This document shows positions 1 to 7,220 of a DNA stretch of 10,006 nt, in pieces. The notes under the pieces are model-generated. The model did not search any database. It was not told the origin of the DNA and worked only from the letters and a program-made list of their open reading frames with translations. Source of the DNA: a bacterium (GTDB lineage: Bacteria; Coprothermobacterota; Coprothermobacteria; Coprothermobacterales; JAADFF01); the NCBI GenBank assembly GCA_027063755.1, contig JAMORD010000066.1:1-10006 (forward strand), given 5' to 3'. Made by a program: the position numbers and the translations under genes. How positions within the stretch are numbered: the first letter of the stretch is position 1; every line of letters starts with the position of its first letter.

Positions 1-1
1 T

Positions 2-2548
2 GGCCATGAAACAGAGGTAGCAGATCTTGGTGAGTATCTTGATGATATGGGATTACTTGGCAAGGAGGCCTTAAGAGATATAGATGTTGTCAGAAATGTT
101 ATCCAAAGCTGGGATAGACAAGAAATAGACAGATTGGCACGCAAGATGTGGCAATCTGATATAGCCAGTAAAGCGGATATTGCCGATACCCTTGTATGGC
201 TTTACTCCTTTATAGATGAGAAGAAGGCCGATTTCTATAGAAAGCTGTCGCTTTTATTACGACGCAACCGTTCGGAACATCAGGTAGCCCTGGCAAGGGG
301 CATGGAGGTTATAAAGACAAGTGAACTGTCTACCGAGAATGTTCTTGACATGGAGATTATTAAACTATCCAATACGGCCGATTACTATCCCCGTGAGGTA
401 AGAGAAAAATTTAGAGTTTACAGAATAAGAAAGCCATTTACCGCATTTCACACATATATGTGGAGTGTAAGAAACCTTAAACCTATTGCTCATATACCCG
501 CTGTGGCCTATGGTATGCTTCAAAATGAAAAATTGTCCCATAGGAGGTTGTATCTTGTTACGGTAATTCTGAAGAGTAAATATCTTCATACCAGTAAACA
601 TGAAATAGGTGAAAAGATACTTCTTCGCTTGAGAAATGAAATATTGGATATGTTACCCCATATTGAATATGCCCAGAAAGACATTGTTCTTCATGCAGGT
701 ATTTCTGCCGGCACAAGTTTTACTGAAAAGTATCCTGATGCCTCTGTTGCAATTATGCGAGACATGATATATAAGGCAAAGGAATGGAATATGCCATCTC
801 TTGAGGCTTCCGCTCTTAACAACATGGCTACCGCTATAATGCGAATGGATGTATCACAGGCTATGATTAGAGGACTTTACGAAGACGCTATGATGGTTAT
901 GCTTTCCAGTGGTGGCGGTAGTATGCTCTTACCTATTATCCTCAATAACTATACTATCCATATGATAGGTGGGAGAAAATACGATGTCGTGCAGTGGCTT
1001 AACCATATCACGGCAACTCTGTTTCCTCTTAGGAAGTTTTTCTCGGAGGTATTGGAGATATTTCTTCATCTTGTTCGTGGTTATGATGTTAGAGATGAAC
1101 TCATGCGACTAATAGAGGATTTACAGAATACATCTATTAACAATAAAAGGCGTTTTACCGAATTTCTGTTTTATCAGATGACATATGTTACGCGCAATAA
1201 AGATGTTATTAAAATACTTGCAGACTACGTGAAAAAAGGACCTATAGTATTGCTCTATAAGGCTATGACTGGTGAAGAGATAACGGAAAATGATCTATCT
1301 CGTGTTAGTGAGATTTTTGCCTATAGATTGATGTTTGAAAAATATGCTTATAGTGGGGACTATGATAATGCCATACTATATGGAGAAAAATTGGCGTCTG
1401 CTCATCTTAGATACGGCAACATGCTATTTCATGGCACGGTGAAAGAATGGTTAGGAGATATTTATCTTAGGACGGGAGATTATAATAAAGCCTCTTTGAG
1501 TTTTGCCCGTGCTGTTTACATATACGAGATGTTGGGTTATTCTGCCAAGACGCAAAAAGTGCTTGATAAGATGAAAATTCATCATAGAAAATGGGATAGT
1601 CCTATAAAGTGGGCTATATTTGGAGTATTAGAAGAATCTCTTCGTAAAGATATCAATCTTGATCTTATAACTTCGTTGTCCAGTGAAGTGGATATTGAGA
1701 GTTTGTTTAGAAGTGCTTTATGGCATATGGCTAATTTCTTGCCATTTTGGCAGGCATTTGTTGTTTTGTATACCGATGGAAAAGAAGAGTATGTGTATAG
1801 CATGGATATTAGTGGGAAAAGAGATATACCTTTGAATGAATTTCAGTATTGCAAGGCTTCGCTTGGTAAGGTTATAGTGCAAGGTGATTGTATGGAAAGC
1901 ATATTCCCTGTCTCCTACAATCGTACACTTAAAGTTCATATAGAGAGGGCATTTGGAGGAAAGAAATTTACATCAATGCAAAGATTATTGTTTGAAGAGT
2001 TTGTCTCATCGCTTGCCAGTGTTACAGCCAGCGTTCTTGTTAAGGAAAGGGGTATTGTAGATAGCTTGACAGGTGTGTATACAAGGTGGTATATACTGAG
2101 ACGACTTGATGAGCTTCTGAAGGCCCGCTCTCGCACGGGAGAGCATGTGTCTGTGCTTTTTATAGATGTTGATAATTTTAAGATGATCAATGATATATAT
2201 GGACATCGTATCGGAGATATGGTTTTGCGTCAGATAGCTACAGCTATTAAGGATAGTGTGAGAACTACTGATATTGTAGGTAGATATGGTGGCGATGAGT
2301 TTATTGTTGTAATGCCATCTACAGATATGCAAAGTGCCATGGTTGTAGCCCAGCGTATAATTGATACAGTAACCCGATATCTTGGTAATATCAATGAAGC
2401 CACAGGTATCTCTGTTTCTATTGGTATATCGGGCACGGAGCTGCATGGGGAGGTGCCACCACAAGTGCTTGTGGAATTTGCAGATAAAGCCATGTATGCA
2501 TCCAAAATGGCAGGTAAGGGTAGGGCTACAATGTATAATGGGAGATAG
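2..2548 (+). CDS. TPR / GAF-like / GGDEF diguanylate cyclase, 5'-truncated by the window edge
   Basis: Predicted soluble diguanylate cyclase, making c-di-GMP from two GTP. The frame is open from base 2 through the first ATG at 47, and those 15 upstream codons align with the downstream paralogue (its residues from about 255), so the gene very likely starts outside the window and lacks about 255 N-terminal residues. Numbered from the Met at 47: a long helical body with TPR-like repeats, the clearest at about 468-500 (WLGDIYLRTGDYNKAS); a GAF-like alpha/beta region at about 545-660, assigned by pattern only; and a GGDEF domain from about 668 to the end at 833. The domain has DSLTG at 672, the metal/GTP-site Asp707 in FIDVDNFK, YGH, GGDEF at 748-752 and the inhibitory-site RTTD at 739-742, five residues before GGDEF. 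The spacing from Asp707 to GGDEF matches active cyclases such as PleD. No membrane segment or signal peptide is visible. The TPR and GAF-like parts probably sense a partner or ligand, which is unknown. The stop codon abuts the next gene, so the two are probably co-transcribed. Confidence 0.88.
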   Translation, partial: GHETEVADLGEYLDDMGLLGKEALRDIDVVRNVIQSWDRQEIDRLARKMWQSDIASKADIADTLVWLYSFIDEKKADFYRKLSLLLRRNRSEHQVALARGMEVIKTSELSTENVLDMEIIKLSNTADYYPREVREKFRVYRIRKPFTAFHTYMWSVRNLKPIAHIPAVAYGMLQNEKLSHRRLYLVTVILKSKYLHTSKHEIGEKILLRLRNEILDMLPHIEYAQKDIVLHAGISAGTSFTEKYPDASVAIMRDMIYKAKEWNMPSLEASALNNMATAIMRMDVSQAMIRGLYEDAMMVMLSSGGGSMLLPIILNNYTIHMIGGRKYDVVQWLNHITATLFPLRKFFSEVLEIFLHLVRGYDVRDELMRLIEDLQNTSINNKRRFTEFLFYQMTYVTRNKDVIKILADYVKKGPIVLLYKAMTGEEITENDLSRVSEIFAYRLMFEKYAYSGDYDNAILYGEKLASAHLRYGNMLFHGTVKEWLGDIYLRTGDYNKASLSFARAVYIYEMLGYSAKTQKVLDKMKIHHRKWDSPIKWAIFGVLEESLRKDINLDLITSLSSEVDIESLFRSALWHMANFLPFWQAFVVLYTDGKEEYVYSMDISGKRDIPLNEFQYCKASLGKVIVQGDCMESIFPVSYNRTLKVHIERAFGGKKFTSMQRLLFEEFVSSLASVTASVLVKERGIVDSLTGVYTRWYILRRLDELLKARSRTGEHVSVLFIDVDNFKMINDIYGHRIGDMVLRQIATAIKDSVRTTDIVGRYGGDEFIVVMPSTDMQSAMVVAQRIIDTVTRYLGNINEATGISVSIGISGTELHGEVPPQVLVEFADKAMYASKMAGKGRATMYNGR
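2540..2544 (+). promoter_or_regulatory. Ribosome binding site GGGAG that decides the start of the second GGDEF gene
   Basis: GGGAG lies inside the last codons of the upstream gene. It is 3 bases from a GTG at 2548, which overlaps the upstream stop as TAGTG, and 9 bases from an ATG at 2554 in the same frame. The longer spacing is within the usual range, which favours ATG 2554. The GTG start remains possible through stop/start coupling. Confidence 0.5.
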
Positions 2549-2553
2549 TGAAG

Positions 2554-5500
2554 ATGGAACTGAAGAAACTTATATTCAAGCTAAAGCACCCCAATCCTGG
2601 TATAAATATCTATGAGGTCATAATGCCTGATATTCATACAGATTATCTTGTATCATTGTTGAAATTACCCTCTGATACCCCTGTTATCAACCTATCTAAA
2701 TTTAGTGGCAATATAGAAAGGCGTCTGACAACGACACTGCTTTCTCTTGTGTCAGATGATGTGATATCACGCACAGAAAACATGTTTTTTGGCACAATGA
2801 AATATGTACTGGGAAGCATGGCTCCAGATGACACGCGGGTACCTACAGATACTGATTATAAATTTCCCATTCCACCATTTGCAGCATCGGTTATCATGAC
2901 ACTGTTTCAGCAAGATGAGAGTTATCCTCAAAATGTTATTATTAGGGTGCCCCATACCGACCTTGCACTGTCTGTGTATAGGATACTCATTAATATGATA
3001 GACTACTACGGAAGTAATCTTAAACCTCTTAATCTTATACTGGTCTTTGACGAAAAAAATTACATGCTTCCTGGAGATCCACTTTATGTTCTTGATGTTT
3101 CCACTATGAAGTTTTTGAGATATGCCCCACTAAATATGTATAGGATATCGGAGGGAAAACCTTTGCTTGGATATATATATGCCAAAGCAAGAAAATATCC
3201 TGAAGATATGAATAGATTAAACACACCAGACTTTTATCTACTGCTTCTTATGTCTGTGATGTTTGACAAGGAAATGTTTCATGAGATGCTTGAAATTGTA
3301 TCTGACAATGAAGATATAAACGAACTTAATGAGCTGGCCCAGTTTTTCGGTATCTTAGATGAATATGGGCACAGTCTTAGTTATACATTTACCTCACGAA
3401 TGCTTGAGAGTATGCCTGAGGATACCTTAGATAAATTTATGAAGTATGCAAGGAGACTATATGACGAGATACCAGAAGAAAAGAAAGGGCAACTGCTTGA
3501 TGCCATAGGAAATGCCCTGTTTTTTATAGGGGACAAACGGTATCTTGTATATAGAATACTTGCCATGAGGAAGTATAAGCAAGTTGGTGAGTATACGCTT
3601 GCTATACACAGGGGAATATTGCTTCTTGTGTCAAGTAAGCGGAAATATAAGCGGATAATGGTTGAACTGGAAAGGCTCGCCAATATGCAAAGATATGTGC
3701 CGCCAGAGTTTGAGACAAGAGAGAATAAAGTGTTTTCTGTGGGTAGTCCTATACATATGCTTCATTCTGTGTGGATTAAGAATGCCTATTTTGAAGAGAA
3801 AGATATTATTACCACTGGTTTCCGTTCGCGGTGGCGTGATGTGCTCTTGCATATGCCTAAAACACGGGCTATTTATGTACTTGCACTGCTGCTGGCAACT
3901 GATGTCTTTACCGGTAGTGTAGAAGAAGAAACTGTTGATATTGCCCGAACACTTGAAAAATTTTTGTTGGAGATAGATTCTATGCCATATATTGCACGAG
4001 ATCTTGTCGTGTATGGTTATCTTGTTCTTGCTCTATACTATGAGTCGGAAAACTTTAGGGAAAAGTCTATGGCCACATATCAAAAACTCATATCTATTGC
4101 CTCGGATAAGGCCGTTCATGTTGTTGAGGGTATAGCCTATAACAATATGGGTGTACTTTTAGGAACGGAGGACTTGCCACTTCGCTCATATGAGCGTTTT
4201 TATAGGCTGGGTATTACAGCCATTATCAAAGCAGGTGGTGCATCTGGACTGATGTCAATAGCTATGCTTAATTATCTTAGTATTGTCAATGCATATGAGG
4301 CAAAGTCTATTGTAGATAACCTGTTTGACAGTTTTAGGTATTTCATATACCCTAAGACAATAGAACGGAATCGTAATAACTACTATGTGCTCAAGGCAAA
4401 TTATCTCGTTAAGCATGGTTACATAGAAGAGGCTATCCAGATAGAGAGAAAACATATTAGAGGAAAAGTGCTTTCTGAAAACATACTAAACAGCTATGCC
4501 AATCTTCTACTTGACCTTGCCTATAAAACAGAGGACCTTTCCTATCTTGATCATATACCTGAAGCATATAAGCTCCACGAAAAAGATTGGCGTGACAATA
4601 GATTTGTATTTATGGCCGTCCGTGCCATGCGTGGAGAAGATGATTTTCTAACAATGCTTGATCAGGAAACAGATTTTGATGACATACAGGTTGCCGTGTT
4701 GAAGAAGATATATTACAAGGCAACAGAACAGTATCCTCTTATGCTTGCGGAGCAAAAGAAACTTATTACTTACAGTGTACAGGTAGGAGACACACTTTCT
4801 GTTGCCGAAGAGGAGATGGAAATGGGACTTGTTCATCTAAAAATGAAAGATGATAGGGCCGCTTATGAGCATCTAAGAAGAGCTTTAGAGATATACAAAA
4901 ACATTGGTAGCCAGAAAATGGTAAATATTGTTCAAGATGCCATCTCGCAGGTAGGAGTAGTGAATACGAGATCGTTTATATTTGATGCCATGGTAATGGA
5001 GATGTTTGTCTATAACATAGTGAAGATAGCCACACTCACAGCTCCCGATAGATTGTTATCTGATATATTAGATATGCTTATCTCGCTGACACCGGCATAT
5101 CAAGGTATTGTGGGTATATACAAAGAAGGGCAGTGGCAGGAGTATGCCGCCCGGGATATTACCGGAAATATAGATATTAGACCTGATATCTTTCATATCA
5201 ACTGGGATATTGTGCCGGAACATGCTTATATATCTAAAGACCATAGTAGCATTACGGTTATTAGCGACTTTAAAGATAAAAAGATTGTTGTTCACTTGGA
5301 AGACCCTATGTATAGCGGTGAGTTTGAAGAGAAAGACAAAGTTATTGTGGAACATATTGTCGCCTTGATGCCCTCGTTAATAGAGGATATGGAACTCAAG
5401 CGCAGAAGCTTGTTTGATAGTTTGACGGGGCTATATGCCCGTTGGTATCTCATGCGTAGGCTTGAGGACATTATTTCCGAAGCCAGTCGCGATGAGGATA

Positions 5501-5898
5501 ATGTGTCTATTCTCTTTATAGATGTAGACAACTTCAAAAAGATCAACGATACTTATGGCCATGATATGGGAGATGTCATATTGAAGGAAATAGCCACGCG
5601 TATAAAAGAGGCTGTGAGAACTACAGATATTGTGGGTAGATATGGTGGAGATGAGATTGTTGTTGTCATGAGGCATGCGGGAACTGACGAAGCTGTTAAA
5701 GTTAGTGAGCGCATTAGAAGAGAAATTATGGGTATAAGGAAGAAATATCCAGAGGCCTCTAAAGTATCCCTGTCTATAGGTATTGCCTCATCTGAGATAT
5801 TTGGTTATGACCATGAAAAGTTGTTAAAGGCTGCCGATCAAGCTATGTACAAGGCGAAGTCACTTGGTAAAAATCGTATTTATATAGCCCATTACTGA
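2554..5898 (+). CDS. Large TPR / GAF-like / GGDEF-family protein (GGDEI variant), paralogue of the preceding gene
   Basis: Probable diguanylate cyclase of 1114 residues from ATG 2554 (1116 from GTG 2548). Residues 1 to about 250 form a mixed alpha/beta region I do not recognise. It contains a Walker-B-like LILVFDE (Asp166, Glu167) but no P-loop. Next comes a helical body with TPR-like repeats near 520-553 (AYNNMGVLLG) and 751-786, then a GAF-like region at about 832-948, and a GGDEF domain from about 951 to the end. That domain has DSLTG at 955, Asp990 in FIDVDNFK, YGH, RTTD at 1022-1025 (intact I-site) and GGDEI at 1031-1035. The GTP- and metal-binding residues are therefore present and only the motif's last residue differs (Phe to Ile), so activity is likely but unproven. 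From residue about 253 onward it aligns along its length with the preceding gene, so the pair arose by tandem duplication. No membrane segments are visible. It is probably in one operon with the upstream gene. Its 3' end overlaps the convergent CLC gene by 7 bases. Confidence 0.9.
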   Translation: MELKKLIFKLKHPNPGINIYEVIMPDIHTDYLVSLLKLPSDTPVINLSKFSGNIERRLTTTLLSLVSDDVISRTENMFFGTMKYVLGSMAPDDTRVPTDTDYKFPIPPFAASVIMTLFQQDESYPQNVIIRVPHTDLALSVYRILINMIDYYGSNLKPLNLILVFDEKNYMLPGDPLYVLDVSTMKFLRYAPLNMYRISEGKPLLGYIYAKARKYPEDMNRLNTPDFYLLLLMSVMFDKEMFHEMLEIVSDNEDINELNELAQFFGILDEYGHSLSYTFTSRMLESMPEDTLDKFMKYARRLYDEIPEEKKGQLLDAIGNALFFIGDKRYLVYRILAMRKYKQVGEYTLAIHRGILLLVSSKRKYKRIMVELERLANMQRYVPPEFETRENKVFSVGSPIHMLHSVWIKNAYFEEKDIITTGFRSRWRDVLLHMPKTRAIYVLALLLATDVFTGSVEEETVDIARTLEKFLLEIDSMPYIARDLVVYGYLVLALYYESENFREKSMATYQKLISIASDKAVHVVEGIAYNNMGVLLGTEDLPLRSYERFYRLGITAIIKAGGASGLMSIAMLNYLSIVNAYEAKSIVDNLFDSFRYFIYPKTIERNRNNYYVLKANYLVKHGYIEEAIQIERKHIRGKVLSENILNSYANLLLDLAYKTEDLSYLDHIPEAYKLHEKDWRDNRFVFMAVRAMRGEDDFLTMLDQETDFDDIQVAVLKKIYYKATEQYPLMLAEQKKLITYSVQVGDTLSVAEEEMEMGLVHLKMKDDRAAYEHLRRALEIYKNIGSQKMVNIVQDAISQVGVVNTRSFIFDAMVMEMFVYNIVKIATLTAPDRLLSDILDMLISLTPAYQGIVGIYKEGQWQEYAARDITGNIDIRPDIFHINWDIVPEHAYISKDHSSITVISDFKDKKIVVHLEDPMYSGEFEEKDKVIVEHIVALMPSLIEDMELKRRSLFDSLTGLYARWYLMRRLEDIISEASRDEDNVSILFIDVDNFKKINDTYGHDMGDVILKEIATRIKEAVRTTDIVGRYGGDEIVVVMRHAGTDEAVKVSERIRREIMGIRKKYPEASKVSLSIGIASSEIFGYDHEKLLKAADQAMYKAKSLGKNRIYIAHY

Positions 5899-7220
5899 TC
5901 CTTATTTTCCTCCTCTTCCATAATATGTCTTGCCGTATTGATACGATAGACATCTTTAGTTACTTTAACAATCTGAGATGGGTATATGCTTCGTGGTCCG
6001 ACAATCTCAAATGCAATAAACACAGCCATAGCTGCTGGCAGAATCATATTGGCACCGAACAGTTCGCTAACCATAACCATTGTTGCCAGTGGTGCGTTGG
6101 CTGCCGCTCCCGCCACAGCTGCAAATCCCAATGCTGCACCAAATGATACAAATGGTACTCCCAGTAATCTGGCGATGATATTGCCACTTGTGGCTCCAAC
6201 GAAAAATAGAGGAGTCATGAGACCACCGGAACCACCTACCGATAATGTTAAAGATGTTAATACGATTTTTCCCAGTGGATCAATGAGTGGAATGTACTCT
6301 CCATTGAGTGCTGCTGTAATAGTCTCGGTGCCCAGTCCATGCCACCTTTGATGTCCCACAAGAGCTCCCAATAAAGCGATAATGACTCCACCTACAAATG
6401 CTTTGATATATGGAGAGACATGCCATCGGGCAAGTGTTTCTTCTGTGAAATCTTTGAAGTCTATGAATAACCTCGCCAATATCCCAAAAGTGATGCCTCC
6501 TACGACAACAAGAAGTATAACCTTAGGACCCATTGGGGGAACATTGATATGGGGAAAGTGGATATAAGTAAGATTGTAAAGATGCTTGGCTACATATAGT
6601 GCACTATATCCTGATATGAGGCTGGGATATAGCATGTTGTATGGGAAATAGTTCATATACACAACTTCAAGTGCAAACAGTCCTCCGGCTACCGGAGTGC
6701 CAAATACCGTGGCAAATGCCCCGCTGATACCTAACATGATAAACCATTTGTTGTCTTCTGAGGGCATTTTAATACCTATAGATTTTAGAAGGGACCTGGT
6801 TAAATTACCTAGCAAAGCAGAAAGAGAGGCACCAATATATCCGGCAGGACCAGCTTTTCCTGCAGAACCGCCAAATCCTATCGTGAGAACTGTAGTGATA
6901 AAAATAATGATAAATCCTATGTGATTGATTGTTGCATTTCTCTTGTGTATGAGCTTTATCACCTGTTCTATACTGGCACCACGGGCTGAAGGGAAGAACT
7001 TTCTTGAGAGAAAAAGAGATAGTGTTAGTGCAAATGGCAGTAGTGCGAGTCTTTCAGGTTTGCCAGACATGGCATCTATTGTTTTATATAAAGTGAGCAA
7101 AAAACCACCTACAACTACTCCTGTGATTACACCTACAACAACACCGGCCACTGTCCATTTAATTAGCCAGTCAAATAAATATTTCAGTTGGTGGGTGTAT
7201 ATCTTTGCTCTTTTTATCAT
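5892..7220 (-). CDS. CLC-family chloride channel/transporter lacking both coupling glutamates
   Basis: Integral membrane protein of 442 residues, close to the bacterial CLC size, without CBS domains and with a short acidic tail (EEEENKDQ). Family marks in order: ARGASIEQ at 79-86, the degenerate counterpart of the GSGIP chloride-binding loop; GGSAGKAGP at 117-125, the counterpart of G(K/R)EGP; VAGGLFALEVV at 177-187; GGLMTP at 332-337, the counterpart of GIFAP; and SIYPSQI at 411-417, where Tyr413 matches the chloride-coordinating Tyr445 of E. coli ClcA. The external gating glutamate (ClcA Glu148) is Ala123, codon at 6852-6854. The internal proton glutamate (ClcA Glu203) is Val186, the residue usual in CLC channels. 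From established CLC work this predicts uncoupled, passive anion conduction. The start ATG overlaps the glgA stop (ATGA) with almost no Shine-Dalgarno of its own, so translation probably depends on glgA. An in-frame TAG lies just upstream, which supports this start. Membership in the CLC family is secure; channel behaviour and ion selectivity are inferred. Confidence 0.92.
   Translation of the reverse strand: MIKRAKIYTHQLKYLFDWLIKWTVAGVVVGVITGVVVGGFLLTLYKTIDAMSGKPERLALLPFALTLSLFLSRKFFPSARGASIEQVIKLIHKRNATINHIGFIIIFITTVLTIGFGGSAGKAGPAGYIGASLSALLGNLTRSLLKSIGIKMPSEDNKWFIMLGISGAFATVFGTPVAGGLFALEVVYMNYFPYNMLYPSLISGYSALYVAKHLYNLTYIHFPHINVPPMGPKVILLVVVGGITFGILARLFIDFKDFTEETLARWHVSPYIKAFVGGVIIALLGALVGHQRWHGLGTETITAALNGEYIPLIDPLGKIVLTSLTLSVGGSGGLMTPLFFVGATSGNIIARLLGVPFVSFGAALGFAAVAGAAANAPLATMVMVSELFGANMILPAAMAVFIAFEIVGPRSIYPSQIVKVTKDVYRINTARHIMEEEENKDQ

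Noticed and set aside
2006-2464. Minus-strand open frame of 152 codons
   Set aside because: It lies wholly antisense to the conserved GGDEF domain, its product is of low-complexity composition with no family resemblance, and no ribosome site supports it.
5880-5930. Possible bidirectional terminator at the convergent junction
   Set aside because: No inverted repeat with a T run could be found on either strand; the sequence is coding on both sides.
5986-6351. Plus-strand open frame of 121 codons (and similar ones to 7290)
   Set aside because: These are antisense to the CLC gene, which is supported by several motifs in order. Ala/Pro/Asn-rich text is typical of a reverse reading of membrane-protein codons.
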